This document shows, piece after piece, positions 51,601 through 60,497 of a stretch of 64,000 nt of DNA. This DNA comes from Phycisphaerales bacterium (lineage in GTDB: Bacteria; Planctomycetota; Phycisphaerae; Phycisphaerales; UBA1924), in NCBI GenBank assembly GCA_022843565.1, contig JALHNK010000001.1, positions 1 to 64,000 of the forward strand, read 5' to 3'. The notes under the pieces were generated by a model. It did no database searches and was not told the DNA's origin. It worked only from the letters and a program-made list of their open reading frames with translations. The first letter of the stretch is position 1; the number at the start of each line of letters is the position of its first letter. Position numbers and translations under genes: made by a program.

Positions 51601-51819
51601 CACACGTCAGAGCCGCGGGCGCAAGCACGCGGACGGGCGCAGCCGTTTGTCGTGCGCGCCGGAACTGCGGCGCTCGCACCCGCATCGGACCGATGCCCTC
51701 GCTTGCTTCGAGTGACCAATCACGCCGAATCGCGTCGAGCGATGCCATGCCCCGCATGGCCGATCGCCTCCGCGTGCTCGCGCACGCGGCTCCGACAAAC
51801 CATCGAGCATGACCGGACT

Positions 51820-53121
51820 TCACGCCCCGCCGACCGTCAGCGACACGCCCTTGCCCTTGTGATCGTGCGCGGCCTTCTCCCAGCCGCTGCCCAGCTCGCC
51901 GATCGGGTCCGGCGGGATGATCTCGACCTTCTTCTCGCCGAGCTTGGCTTCGCCGCGCTTGACCTTGTCCTGGAACTTCAGGCACTCTTCAAGGAGCCTG
52001 GAGAGGATTTCCTCTTCGGGCACGTTGGCGACCTTCTCGCCCTGAACGTAGATGATGCCCTTGCGGTCGCCGGCGAAGACCGCGACGTCGGCACCCTCGG
52101 CCTCGCCCGGGCCGTTGACGATGCAGCCCATGACCGCCAGCTTGATCGGGAGCTGGATCTGCGTGCTGACCTTGTTGCGCACGTCTTGGACCAGCGAGAC
52201 CAGATCAACCTGGATTCGCCCGCAGGTGGGGCAGGCGATGAGCTCCGCACCCTTGCGCTCGCGCACGCCGAGCGAGTAGAGCATTTCCAGCCCGTCTTCG
52301 ACCTCGTACTTGCTGTCGCTGGCGTAGGAAATGCGGATCGTGTCGCCGATGCCGTTGGCGATGAGCGTGCCCAGCGCGACCACCGAGCGGATGCAGCCGG
52401 TCTCCTTCGGCCCCGCGTGCGTAACACCCAGGTGCAGCGGATGGTCGAACCGCTTGGAAATCTCGGTGTACGCGTCGACGACCGTCGGAACGTCCATCGA
52501 CTTGGCGCTGATGACGATGTCGTGGAAGTTCTGCTCGTAGAAGATGTCGAGGTATTCCTCGAGCTTGGTGATCATGATCGCAAGCAGGTAGCCGCGCTTG
52601 TTGTCGTGGAAGAACGCGCCGAGTTCCTTCAGACGCTTCTGCTTGTCCTTCCGCTCGATGATCGAGCCCTCGTTCACGCCGATGCGGATGGGGATGCCCC
52701 GGCCGCCCTGCGCCGCCTTGCAGGCGTTGATGACCTCGATGACCTGGTCGCGGTCCTGAATGTTGCCGGGGTTCAGGCGGATCTTGTGAACGCCCGCCTC
52801 GACGGCCTCCAGCGCCCGCTTGAAGTGGAAATGCACGTCCGCGACGATCGGCACGCGCACCTGCGGGATGATCTCCTTCAGCGCTTCGGTGTCCTTCCTC
52901 TCCGGCACCGCGACGCGAACGACCTCCGCCCCCGCCGCGGTCAACCGGTTGATCTCGGCGACGCACTTGTCGATCCCGTGCGTGTACCCGGTGGTCATCG
53001 TCTGCACACTGATCGGCGCAGGGGTCGTGCCGTTCAGGCCGCCGCCGATGCGGACAAAGCCAACACGGTCATCACCAAGAGTCACCTGACGAGTCGGACG
53101 GCGGGGTTGCATAGGGGGCAT
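51820..53121 (-). CDS. ispG: 4-hydroxy-3-methylbut-2-enyl diphosphate synthase (flavodoxin) IspG
   Basis: A 433-residue enzyme of the MEP isoprenoid pathway that converts MEcPP to HMBPP. The TIM barrel starts with PISVQTMTTGYT near 37. VRVAVPERKD, ADVHFHFK and HKIRLNPGNI follow. The 4Fe-4S ligands are in CPTCGR near 297 and VMGCIVNGPGEAEGADV near 340, with the catalytic Glu in NGPGEAE. M1 or M4 (53112) may be the start. This is the short two-domain form. It lies alone, with repeats on the upstream side. Confidence 0.96.
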   Translation of the reverse strand: MPPMQPRRPTRQVTLGDDRVGFVRIGGGLNGTTPAPISVQTMTTGYTHGIDKCVAEINRLTAAGAEVVRVAVPERKDTEALKEIIPQVRVPIVADVHFHFKRALEAVEAGVHKIRLNPGNIQDRDQVIEVINACKAAQGGRGIPIRIGVNEGSIIERKDKQKRLKELGAFFHDNKRGYLLAIMITKLEEYLDIFYEQNFHDIVISAKSMDVPTVVDAYTEISKRFDHPLHLGVTHAGPKETGCIRSVVALGTLIANGIGDTIRISYASDSKYEVEDGLEMLYSLGVRERKGAELIACPTCGRIQVDLVSLVQDVRNKVSTQIQLPIKLAVMGCIVNGPGEAEGADVAVFAGDRKGIIYVQGEKVANVPEEEILSRLLEECLKFQDKVKRGEAKLGEKKVEIIPPDPIGELGSGWEKAAHDHKGKGVSLTVGGA

Positions 53122-53145
53122 TCTAGGGGGTCGGCCGCGCGCGGC

Positions 53146-53236
53146 CAGCCTTCAGCCGCCAGCTTTCAGCCGTCAGCTTCGAGCCTCAAGCCTCACGTCT
53201 TCGACCCCTCGGCCCTCAAACCTTGGCCCTTCCCGT
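53146..53236. repeat. Heptamer repeat tract (CAGCCTT, GAGCCTC, CGGCCCT words)
   Basis: A tract of thirteen or so 7-bp units changes word along its length: ccttcag / ccgccag / ctttcag, then gagcctc / aagcctc, then tcggccc / tcaaacc / ttggccc. It lies upstream of ispG, between it and the Nudix gene. Confidence 0.8.
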
Positions 53237-53241
53237 CCCCC

Positions 53242-53817
53242 TCACACCACCCGACTATGCGCCCCCGCCGGGCTCGTGCCGCGCACGATCGGCCCCAGGT
53301 CCGCGATCGCCGCCGCCTGGCCCGGCCACATGAACATCACTCTCGCGTCGTGCTCCGCCACCCAGCGGAACTCACTGTGCTCGGCGTTGAGCCGCGGCTG
53401 CCACGTCGCGCTCACCACCGCCACGAACCGGGGCGACAGCACGATGCAGTTGATCGACGCGATGTAGAACGGGTACACCTGCTCCAACGCCCACACGCCC
53501 AGGCAATCCGCGGATCGCACATCGAGGCCGACCTCTTCGCGGACCTCGCGAAGGGCCGCGTCGATCGCCGTCTCGCCCGCCTCGATATGCCCCATCACCG
53601 GCTGCCACGTTTGGGCCAGCGGGTCGCGCGTGCGTTTGATCTGCAGCAGCTCAATGCTCGCGGGGATCTGCGCGTCGCGCGATTCGTTGTCGTGCGAGCG
53701 CGAGACTCGCGCCGCCTGGCTGATGCGAGCGACATAGACATCAACAATGTCACTGCGAACGCGCGGCCCGTGCCCCGGCTCGCGCCGATAGCCGTCAGAA
53801 TCACGGTCGGTACCCAT
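53242..53817 (-). CDS. Nudix hydrolase
   Basis: A 191-residue Nudix protein. The Nudix box is complete: GHIEAGETAIDAALREVREE followed by VGL, near residues 78-100. A strand-rich start (VDVYVARI) and SINCIVLSPRF after the box support the fold. The start at 53817 (MGTDRDSDG) gives a loosely structured head before the fold. Nudix enzymes cleave nucleoside diphosphates linked to other groups. The substrate cannot be told. Repeats border both ends. Confidence 0.9.
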   Translation of the reverse strand: MGTDRDSDGYRREPGHGPRVRSDIVDVYVARISQAARVSRSHDNESRDAQIPASIELLQIKRTRDPLAQTWQPVMGHIEAGETAIDAALREVREEVGLDVRSADCLGVWALEQVYPFYIASINCIVLSPRFVAVVSATWQPRLNAEHSEFRWVAEHDARVMFMWPGQAAAIADLGPIVRGTSPAGAHSRVV

Positions 53818-53847
53818 GGCGGAGTCTAAGCCGAGCGCAACAACGCA

Positions 53848-54030
53848 AAGCTCGAAGCTCAAAGCTCGAAACTCAAAGCTCCAAGCCGAGATCGCGCCAG
53901 TCGCGCACCGATTCTCGCCCCAGACCCCCAAATCCCCGCTTGCTGACCACTGACGACTGACAACTGAAAGCTGAAGGCTGAAGGCTGACAACTGAAGGCT
54001 GACGGCTGAAGGCTGACGGCTGACCCCTCC
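53848..54030. repeat. Heptamer repeat tracts (AGCTCGA / AGCTCAA; GCTGAAG / ACTGACG)
   Basis: Units agctcga, agctcaa, agctcga, aactcaa, agctcca run at about 53849-53885. Units actgacg, actgaca, actgaaa, gctgaag x2, gctgaca, actgaag, gctgacg, gctgaag, gctgacg run at about 53950-54025. This is one of the longest heptamer regions, between the Nudix and GGDEF genes. Confidence 0.85.
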
Positions 54031-54031
54031 C

Positions 54032-55561
54032 TCACTCCCTCTCCCCCATCACAATCCGATCCTTGCCCTCGCGCTTGGCTTGCAGCAATCGCTCGTCCGC
54101 GGCGTGCAGCAGCTCCGCCGACGTCAGACCGTCCCACGGGAACGTCGCCAGCCCGCCGCTGACCGTCAGCTTGCCCGGCGCATGGGCCGAGAGCTTCGGA
54201 AACGCGTGATCACTCACCCGCTGCTGGAATCGCCGCACGACCTGCCAAGCGCTGGCCAGCGGCTGGCTGCCCGGCGTGCGCGGCCCCTCGCGATCAAAGA
54301 GCACGATCGCCAGCTCGTCGCCGCCGATGCGGCAGACGCGATCGTTCGGGCGGACCGTACTCGTCAGCAACCGCACGAGCTCGACCAGGATCTCATCGCC
54401 CGCGCCGTGCCCGTACTTGTCGTTGTAGTACTTGAAGTTGTCGGCATCGAGCAACAAGACGTAGAAGCTCGCGCGAGTCCGCTTCGCGTGCTCCGCCGCC
54501 TGGGCCACGTACCGCTCAAAGTACCGCCGATTGAACGCCCCCGTGAGCTCATCCGTCGTCGCTTCGCGAGCGAGTCGCTCGCATTGCTCCTGGCTTGCGA
54601 GGATCGCGCCGAGCCAGGTGCAGATCGCGCGAACGAGCGCCTGCGAGCCCGGCGCGCCGGCGACGCTGGACTTCAGCACGCCGAAGATCCGGCCATCGCA
54701 CGCCACGATCTCGCCGCCGCTTGCGCCGGGCGCTTCGTCGAGCGTCGCGTCCGGCCCGAGCAACTCTCGCACCCGCGCCATCAGCATCGGGCGGATGGGC
54801 TGCCCGTTGTGGATCGCCCGAAGCAGCGCCGCCTCGGCGTTCAGCCACGCCGCCGAGGCATCGACGCTCAGGGCGCGACCGAGCGGCGCCGCCGGCCCGG
54901 CGCTGGTCGCGGGCGACCCGCCGGGGTGCGAGGCGTCGCCAGCGACCGATGAGTGCTCATCGTGGCCGCGCGAAGGCCCCAGGGGGCTTGGTTCAGGCCC
55001 GGTCATCGCCTGGACAACCACCGGCGCAGCGATTCGCGTGGCGACCGGGGCCGGAGTGACTCCGGTGGGCGACGCGAACGCGACCTGCTGAGTCGTCGTG
55101 CCCACGGGCGGGACTGCCGGCGATGGGACAGACGGCGCCGCCGCCGTCACCCGAACCGAGGAATGTCGCAGCACAAGCTCGCGAAGCTCGTTGCCGTCGC
55201 AACGGGTGCTGACCCGACCATCCAGCGCGCTGACACCTCCGCCGGCGGTTGGCAGCGGCGGCGGCCCGCCTCGCGGTGCGCTCTCGGCGCGAGCGACCCC
55301 AAGCACCCGAACGCGCGGATCGATCTCGCGCAGGGCGCTGACGAGGCCGTGGGTGGTGAGGCCGACGAGTTCCGGCTCGCTCTCGGGGCCGATGATCACC
55401 ACCGCCTGGGCCGGCGAGGTGCGATCGATCGGGTCGTTGAGCTCGCCGATCGCGTCGAGCACGTTGCCAGCGCGGATGAGCTCGATGCCATCATCGCGCC
55501 GGAGCGATGACTCCAGGCCGGTGCGCCCAACGACGATCACACGCATCGAGGCACCGCTCAT
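54032..55561 (-). CDS. GGDEF-domain (diguanylate cyclase-type) regulator
   Basis: A 509-residue protein. The N-terminal about 90 residues (MRVIVVGRTGLESSL, then AQAVVIIGPESEPE) look like a receiver-type fold without the acidic cluster. A Pro/Ala-rich linker follows (about 95-215), then a helical region. A GGDEF domain covers about 335-509: ATTDELTGAFNRRYF, LLDADNFKYYNDKYGHGAGDE and RIGGDELAIV near 409-418. The signature reads GGDEL instead of GGDEF. The RPND inhibitory site sits five residues before it, as in feedback-regulated cyclases. It is likely to make cyclic di-GMP. It overlaps the upstream gene by ATGA, so the two are coupled. Confidence 0.88.
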   Translation of the reverse strand: MSGASMRVIVVGRTGLESSLRRDDGIELIRAGNVLDAIGELNDPIDRTSPAQAVVIIGPESEPELVGLTTHGLVSALREIDPRVRVLGVARAESAPRGGPPPLPTAGGGVSALDGRVSTRCDGNELRELVLRHSSVRVTAAAPSVPSPAVPPVGTTTQQVAFASPTGVTPAPVATRIAAPVVVQAMTGPEPSPLGPSRGHDEHSSVAGDASHPGGSPATSAGPAAPLGRALSVDASAAWLNAEAALLRAIHNGQPIRPMLMARVRELLGPDATLDEAPGASGGEIVACDGRIFGVLKSSVAGAPGSQALVRAICTWLGAILASQEQCERLAREATTDELTGAFNRRYFERYVAQAAEHAKRTRASFYVLLLDADNFKYYNDKYGHGAGDEILVELVRLLTSTVRPNDRVCRIGGDELAIVLFDREGPRTPGSQPLASAWQVVRRFQQRVSDHAFPKLSAHAPGKLTVSGGLATFPWDGLTSAELLHAADERLLQAKREGKDRIVMGERE

Positions 55562-56403
55562 GGCGCACCGCCCGTGGGGCCATCGCGATCGCGACGGTCG
55601 CGATCGTCATCCGGCCCCAGATCGCGCAGCAGCATCCGCAGTTCCTCGGCGCTGAGCACCTCGTTGCGCAAAGGCTCCGGCGCGTCATCCATCTCCGCGT
55701 CCAGCGCGTCGTGGCCCGGCGCGTGCTTCGAGGAGCGCAGGAGTTGATCCAGCTCGCTCTGCTCACCGGTCAGTCGAAGACGCGGGCGGGCCCCCGCCAC
55801 CGCCGGTGCGCTCCGCGGGCCGCCCTCGGGCACACCCATCGCCGCCCCGCGCCGATCGGGCGCCGACGCTTCGACACGAATCGGTAGCCGCGCGCTCTCG
55901 AGCGTCGGCCAGCTCGCCGCCTCGTCGCGCGTCGCGCTGGTCAGCTCGCCCTCTTCACGCACACGCCGATACACCCACACCCGCCCGCGCGGCGCGAACT
56001 TCTCCATCGCACGAAACACGTCCCCGCTGCCAAGCAGTTGCGACGGCTGGCAGAACACAGTTACAAAGCCCTCGCGACCGCACAGGCTGGACATCCGACA
56101 CGCCGCGGCCATCACGCTCATCGCGTCGCGACGCACGCGCACCCGCACCCCACGCCGGCTCAGGCTCTGCACCAAGTCAGTCGGCGGTTCCTGCGCTTCA
56201 GGAACCCACACCAGGCACTCATCCTTCGGGCTGACCGACTCGCCGCCGCCATCGCGATGAGCCGCGCCGGCCCACGAACGCGCAGAACTTGCGCCGGGTT
56301 CGCCGAACTGATCATCCCCCGGAATGTCGCGCGGATCACCGCCCGGTACTCGACTCATCTCGGAGTTCAGTGTATCACAAGCTGGCGAATCGGTGGTCAG
56401 CAT
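55558..56403 (-). CDS. Hypothetical protein coupled to the GGDEF gene
   Basis: A 281-residue protein of unknown family. After a disordered head (to about 60) there is a receiver-like alpha/beta region (about 62-150: ECLVWVPEAQEPPTDLVQSL, GVRVRVRRDAMSVMAAACR, GFVTVFCQPSQLLGSGDVF, GRVWVYRRV). No phosphoacceptor Asp is visible at the end of the third strand. The rest is charged and low-complexity, with a helical tail (SAEELRMLLRDLGPDDDRD). Starts at 56478, 56403 (MLTTDSPA) and 56358 (MSRVPGG) are possible; 56403 is a compromise. Its stop overlaps the GGDEF start, so it probably works with that protein. Confidence 0.65.
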   Translation of the reverse strand: MLTTDSPACDTLNSEMSRVPGGDPRDIPGDDQFGEPGASSARSWAGAAHRDGGGESVSPKDECLVWVPEAQEPPTDLVQSLSRRGVRVRVRRDAMSVMAAACRMSSLCGREGFVTVFCQPSQLLGSGDVFRAMEKFAPRGRVWVYRRVREEGELTSATRDEAASWPTLESARLPIRVEASAPDRRGAAMGVPEGGPRSAPAVAGARPRLRLTGEQSELDQLLRSSKHAPGHDALDAEMDDAPEPLRNEVLSAEELRMLLRDLGPDDDRDRRDRDGPTGGAP

Positions 56404-56505
56404 TTGTCGCGAGATCCCCTCATTTCTCCGCCTAAATCCGAGCAACTCATCGGGTCCGGTCGCCACGCAGCACCACAAGCACCGCCCGAACCGCCGCCCG
56501 CGTTA

Positions 56506-57675
56506 TCAGACGGCCAAAACTGCGCGGGCGATGGCCGCCGCGCCGTCCGCCGGCCCAAGCGCCACCAGAGCACGCCGCATCTGCGCTCTGCGATCGTGAT
56601 CACGCAATATTCCCACCAGCAACGGACCAAGGGTCAGGGCATTCGCCCTAGCCTCGATCTGATCACGCTCCACCAGCGCGCCACCATGCGCAACCAGCCG
56701 CCCAGCGTTCAACCGCTGGTGCTCGTCGCGGTGGTAGGGATATGGCAGGAACAGTGTCGGCGTCTGGTTCGCCCACGCCTCGCCCACGCTTCCCGCTCCG
56801 GCGCGGCTGATCGCAAAGTCCGACGCGCCCCACCACAGCCCCATGTCCCTCACCAATGGCACCACGGTCGCCGGAACCTCATGACGCTCGTACGCACTGA
56901 TGAGCTGCTGCGCCACACCGTCAGAACTCGCTCCCCCCGCGCCGCCACCGCACTGGTGCAGCACGCGCCACCGCCCGCGCTGCAGTTCGCTGGCCAGCTC
57001 CGGCAACATCGTCATCATCGCGCCATTGATGCTCGCGGCCCCCAGGCTACCGCCAGTGATCATCAACACACACTCACCCGGCCCTGCGCCCACCGCCGCC
57101 CGACATGCCTCGCGATCCTTCCCCAGCGCCGCGGCTCGCACGATCGGCGGCACCAGCTTCCATGCCTTTGCATACCCGGCGCTCGTCGGCAGGGCCGTGA
57201 AACAGCGGGCGGCGCGACGCGAGATCCAGCGATTCGCCTTGCCCGGCTGCGCATCGAGATTCACCAGCGTGATGTCCAGCCCCTCAACGCGCGCCGCCTG
57301 CACGCAGGGCCCGGCCACAAACCCGCCCAGCGCGATCACCTTCACCGGCGAGCCCTCGGCCTCATCGCGGAGTTGTTGAAACAGCCGTCGCGCCTTGCGA
57401 ATGCTGCGGCCCCAGCTTCGAACAAAGTTCAGCAGCGTCAACGGGCGCAGGCCCAGCGGGCGGGCGTCCAGGGCCGCGTACTCGACGCCCTCGGGCTCCA
57501 GCACGCGTCGATCAACATCGCGATCGCTGCACACATGAACGCGTCGAATGGGACAAGCCGCGTGCGTGAGAGCTTCGAGCTGCTCACCGATGGCCAGGCC
57601 CGGGTAGATGTGCCCGCCGGTGCCACCACCAACGAAGACGAACGTGGAACAGCCGCGCCGGGACGAAGGATGCAT
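56506..57675 (-). CDS. murG: UDP-GlcNAc:lipid I N-acetylglucosaminyltransferase MurG
   Basis: A 389-residue GT28 enzyme that adds GlcNAc to lipid I, giving lipid II. The glycine-rich loop FVFVGGGTGGHIYPGLAIGEQL lies near residues 11-32. The second G loop is LMITGGSLGAASIN near 207, and the donor-site ISRAGAGSVGEAWANQTP near 290 is present. The start at 57675 (MHPSSRRG) is chosen because the upstream frame encodes His-Val repeats from hexamer DNA. It is not in a dcw-type cluster here. Together with murJ it marks a normal lipid II pathway. Confidence 0.95.
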   Translation of the reverse strand: MHPSSRRGCSTFVFVGGGTGGHIYPGLAIGEQLEALTHAACPIRRVHVCSDRDVDRRVLEPEGVEYAALDARPLGLRPLTLLNFVRSWGRSIRKARRLFQQLRDEAEGSPVKVIALGGFVAGPCVQAARVEGLDITLVNLDAQPGKANRWISRRAARCFTALPTSAGYAKAWKLVPPIVRAAALGKDREACRAAVGAGPGECVLMITGGSLGAASINGAMMTMLPELASELQRGRWRVLHQCGGGAGGASSDGVAQQLISAYERHEVPATVVPLVRDMGLWWGASDFAISRAGAGSVGEAWANQTPTLFLPYPYHRDEHQRLNAGRLVAHGGALVERDQIEARANALTLGPLLVGILRDHDRRAQMRRALVALGPADGAAAIARAVLAV

Positions 57676-57734
57676 GAGTGGTAACAGGTCGCGATCGATC
57701 ACGAGCCGAGGATAGCGAGAGAGGGGCAGGAGAA

Positions 57735-57765
57735 CGTGAACATGAACATGAACGTGAAAAGGAGG
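57735..57765. repeat. Hexamer repeat tract (ATGAAC / GTGAAC)
   Basis: A 6-bp-period tract (gtgaacatgaacatgaacgtgaaa) lies upstream of murG. It resembles the tract at 26181-26216. Confidence 0.65.
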
Positions 57766-57837
57766 CGTGCGGATGACTGGGCGAGATCGTCGGCGGTGGC
57801 GGTCGTTGTGGCGCAGAACGACCGACTGTTCATTGGT

Positions 57838-57918
57838 GGCTCGCGCCCCCCACTCGCGAGCCCCCACTCGCGACTCGCGACTTGCGACTGCCTCCCCCCC
57901 GCGACTCGCCGTCGCGGC
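57838..57918. repeat. Heptamer repeat tract (ACTCGCG words)
   Basis: Units actcgcg, agccccc, actcgcg, actcgcg, acttgcg, actgcct, ccccccc, gcgactc precede the tRNA-Leu gene. These words are close to the TCGCGAG tract at 12422-12450. Confidence 0.75.
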
Positions 57919-57940
57919 GTGACACTACGATGAGCCCGCC

Positions 57941-58025
57941 GCGGGCGTGGCGAAACTGGCAGACGCGCGGGACTTAGGATCCCGTGGGCTCAAACCCCGT
58001 GCAGGTTCAACTCCTGTCGCCCGCA
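57941..58025 (+). tRNA. tRNA-Leu (anticodon TAG)
   Basis: An 85-base class II tRNA. The acceptor is GCGGGCG / CGCCCGC with discriminator A. Anticodon loop CTTAGGA carries TAG. A long variable arm (GGGCTCAAACCCCG) and a T arm GCAGG-TTCAACT-CCTGT complete it. CCA is not encoded. Confidence 0.96.
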
Positions 58026-58426
58026 CTTTGATTCCGGACCGCTCCGCAGCCACGGGCTGGCAAAGGTCGACGGCGCGGCTGTGGTTCCCGACGCGCCGTC
58101 GGCGCCCCCAGCGACCGCCCAACACCCCCGCATTTCGTCAGCGCCTGCTCGCGCGATGGCCCGCCGCTCCTGCGCGCCCCTGCTTGGGTGGCGCGAGCGC
58201 GATCGCGTCACGACGACCCCGGCGCATGCCATGAGGGTGTCCAGGCGCCAAGGCATGTCAATCTGGAGGACTTTCGCGGCTCCCTGAAAGGGTATTCACT
58301 GAGGGTTTTTGCCTCGATCTGGGCGGAAAAATGGGGAAGAACTGTCGGTTTGACCGCTCTTGTCATCGCCTTGTGCAGATCGTGTGAGCGAATCGTCAGT
58401 TTCTGCGGATGTTTGCCTCATTTCGG

Positions 58427-58455
58427 TTGTCAACCCTACTGAGGCCTTGTACATT
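58427..58455 (+). promoter_or_regulatory. Sigma-70-type promoter of the activator gene
   Basis: TTGTCA (58427-58432), a 17-bp spacer and TACATT (58450-58455) match consensus at 5/6 and 4/6. The transcript would begin near 58462, at the foot of the hairpin 58463-58495. Confidence 0.6.
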
Positions 58456-58462
58456 CCGGGTA

Positions 58463-58495
58463 CCAAAGTGAGGGAGAGAGATTTCCTTCACTTGG
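58463..58495 (+). promoter_or_regulatory. 5'-terminal mRNA hairpin with GAGAGAG loop
   Basis: The stem CCAA-GTGAGGGA / TTTCCTTCAC-TTGG has 12 pairs, counting one G-U, with a single bulged A. The loop is GAGAGAG-rich. It lies at the predicted transcript start of the activator mRNA. It could protect the 5' end or bind a regulator; the GGAGAGA word recurs in the 61.1-61.5 kb elements. Confidence 0.5.
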
Positions 58496-58548
58496 CACAC
58501 AAGGCGGATACCGGACAAGGGCGGGAGCTCTCAGCCGGTGGGTAGTAC

Positions 58549-59730
58549 ATGCGAGGAGAGGGTTTCGGTGCCGGTCGAGGCATCGACACTCGTGGCTGGT
58601 CCATCTACGGATTGGTTCCCTCTCCTATGCCTCGCACGAACGGTTCAAACAACTCGATCCCATCGGACCGACCGGCTGACGACGCCGAGGCCGGGCTTGA
58701 CGCATTGGCACAGAACTCGGTCCCCGAGTCGCGTCTGGTCGGTTCCTCGCCGGCGATGATCAAGCTTCGCAAACTCGTCCACGCGGTTGCACAAAAAGAC
58801 TGCACTGTGCTCATTCGGGGTGATTCGGGCACCGGCAAGGAGTTGGTCGCCCGGACACTGCACGATCAGAGCAAGCGCGCCCAGGGTGCCTTCGTCGCCG
58901 TTGATTGCACCGGTCTGCGCGACACGCTCCTGGAATCGCAGCTCTTTGGCCATGTCAAGGGCGCGTTCACCGGGGCCGAGCAGAACACCATCGGCTTCAT
59001 CCGCGCCGCCGACGGCGGAACACTGTTCCTCGACGAGATCGGCGAACTGGAGCCCAAGACCCAGGCCAAACTGCTGCGAGTTCTGCAGGAGCGGGTCGTC
59101 GTGCCGCTGGGCTCGGTCAAGCCGGTGCCGATCAATGTCCGCATTTTCGCCGCCACGCATCGCGATCTGAAGAAAATGGTCGCCCACGGCCAGTTCCGCG
59201 AAGACCTGTACTTCCGTCTCGATGTGGTCACGGTCGCGGCTCCGAAGCTGAGCGAGCGCCGTACTGACGTCGTCCCGCTTTGCGAGCACTTCCTGCGTGA
59301 GGTCGCGGCGCTCTATGAGGAGCCGGTCAAGCGGCTTTCGAGCGAGGCCGTCAAGGTGCTCAACGCCTACGACTGGCCGGGTAACGTGCGAGAGCTCGCC
59401 AACGCCGTTGAACACGCCGTGGTCTTCAGCAAGCGCGCAGAGATTGACGTCCTGGATCTTCCGGATCGCGTGCGCGGCGTCTCGGCCGAGCCGCTCAAGC
59501 TGGATCTGGTGGACGGGCCGATCATCCCGCTGGAGAGCGCCGAGAGGGGCCTGATCGTGCGGGCTTTGAAAGCCACCAATGGCAACCAGAGCCGCGCCGC
59601 AGAGATGCTGCTGATCGACCGTCGCCGGTTGAATCGAAAGGTCCTGAGGTACGGGCTCGATCACCTGATCACGCCGGGTGCAGACGAATCGACACCGATG
59701 CCGCGCTCCGCGCGGGCCGCCGGTGAATGA
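58549..59730 (+). CDS. Sigma-54-dependent transcriptional activator without a receiver domain
   Basis: A 393-residue bacterial enhancer-binding protein. A low-complexity N-terminus of about 60 residues takes the place of a receiver or sensor domain. The AAA+ domain follows: Walker A GDSGTGKE near 91, the sigma-54-contacting GAFTGAEQ near 140, Walker B GGTLFLDEIGEL near 160, and the Arg-finger region REDLYFRLDVV. A C-terminal Fis-type helix-turn-helix (GNQSRAAEMLLIDRRRLNRK, about 345-365) binds enhancers. Start 58549 has a GGTGGG Shine-Dalgarno; ATG 58627 is an alternative. A near-consensus sigma-54 promoter lies 770 bp downstream, so a local target is likely. Its activity must be controlled in trans or by its amount. 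Confidence 0.93.
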   Translation: MRGEGFGAGRGIDTRGWSIYGLVPSPMPRTNGSNNSIPSDRPADDAEAGLDALAQNSVPESRLVGSSPAMIKLRKLVHAVAQKDCTVLIRGDSGTGKELVARTLHDQSKRAQGAFVAVDCTGLRDTLLESQLFGHVKGAFTGAEQNTIGFIRAADGGTLFLDEIGELEPKTQAKLLRVLQERVVVPLGSVKPVPINVRIFAATHRDLKKMVAHGQFREDLYFRLDVVTVAAPKLSERRTDVVPLCEHFLREVAALYEEPVKRLSSEAVKVLNAYDWPGNVRELANAVEHAVVFSKRAEIDVLDLPDRVRGVSAEPLKLDLVDGPIIPLESAERGLIVRALKATNGNQSRAAEMLLIDRRRLNRKVLRYGLDHLITPGADESTPMPRSARAAGE

Positions 59731-60290
59731 ATGACGGGAGAGTGATCTTGGGCCATCGCCCACGCGAGGCCCCCGCCGCCGAGACCCTGACCGGGCACTC
59801 GGCGGCGATCGCTTTTGCCCCGGCGGAGCGACCCGTGCGGCCGGCGTCTCGCCTGCCCCCGGCGCCCGAACCAACGCTCAACCCTTCTCCCGGCGCGCCG
59901 AACTCCCGGCGCCAAGACACCCCGGCGCAGCCTCGATCAAACCAGCCGCCGCGACCAACGAGCCAAGCGCCGCGGCGTCGGGACCTGGTGGCGATCGAAC
60001 TAGCGCGCCAAAGTAGCACGCACTGCCGAAATGGTTCGACACCCACGCCGCGACGACGCGTGCCACTCGGCGAGGAGCTGCACAAGATCGCGAATCTGGG
60101 AGGCACAGATGCGCGAGTCTGCGGGCTTCGGGCAATCTGGCGCGGTCGACTGACGACGAAACGGCCCAGCCGATCGCGGCACGAGCCCTGCTTCCAGCCG
60201 CGGAATGACGACAGAGCCTCCGACTACGTGTGAGTCTGGCGAATGCCCGCGAGCGAGCTTCGACGAGCGGGTCATGGCGTCGTCATCGCG

Positions 60291-60326
60291 TTGGCCTGTT
60301 TTGTACCACACGCCAAAACAGACCAA
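60291..60326. promoter_or_regulatory. Imperfect inverted repeat, possible enhancer site
   Basis: TTGGCCTGTTTTG, a 10-base centre and CAAAACAGACCAA pair at 12 of 13 positions (8-bp perfect core, 60296-60303 / 60314-60321). It lies about 200 bp upstream of the predicted sigma-54 start, the usual distance for an activator binding site. Confidence 0.4.
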
Positions 60327-60458
60327 CCCACGATCGGTGGCGACTTTTCACGCGCCGCTTGCGCGCGATCGCAGGCGGAGTGGTCGGAATAGACCAACGA
60401 GACGAGCACGATGGACGTCGCAGAGCTCGATTGCAAAAGCACGGTTTCTCCTGCAAGA

Positions 60459-60476
60459 GACGCGAGATCTCGCGTC
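60459..60476. promoter_or_regulatory. Perfect 18-bp palindrome
   Basis: GACGCGAGATCTCGCGTC is perfectly self-complementary. It ends 21 bp before the -24 box of the sigma-54 promoter. That is close for an enhancer and suits a repressor or second regulator. Confidence 0.45.
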
Positions 60477-60497
60477 GATGCGACTTCTCGCTCGGTC

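Larger units (their letters stand above)
58026..58548. other. Leader region of the sigma-54 activator gene
   Basis: A 523-bp stretch without a supported gene. It holds the promoter at 58427-58455 and a mRNA 5' hairpin at 58463-58495. The left 400 bases contain only Arg/Pro-rich shadow frames. Confidence 0.6.

Noticed and set aside
59727-60233. A 168-codon open frame after the activator gene
   Set aside because: It is Pro/Arg/Ser-rich without a recognisable fold. Its start lies on the activator's stop without a Shine-Dalgarno, and regulatory palindromes follow; not called a gene.
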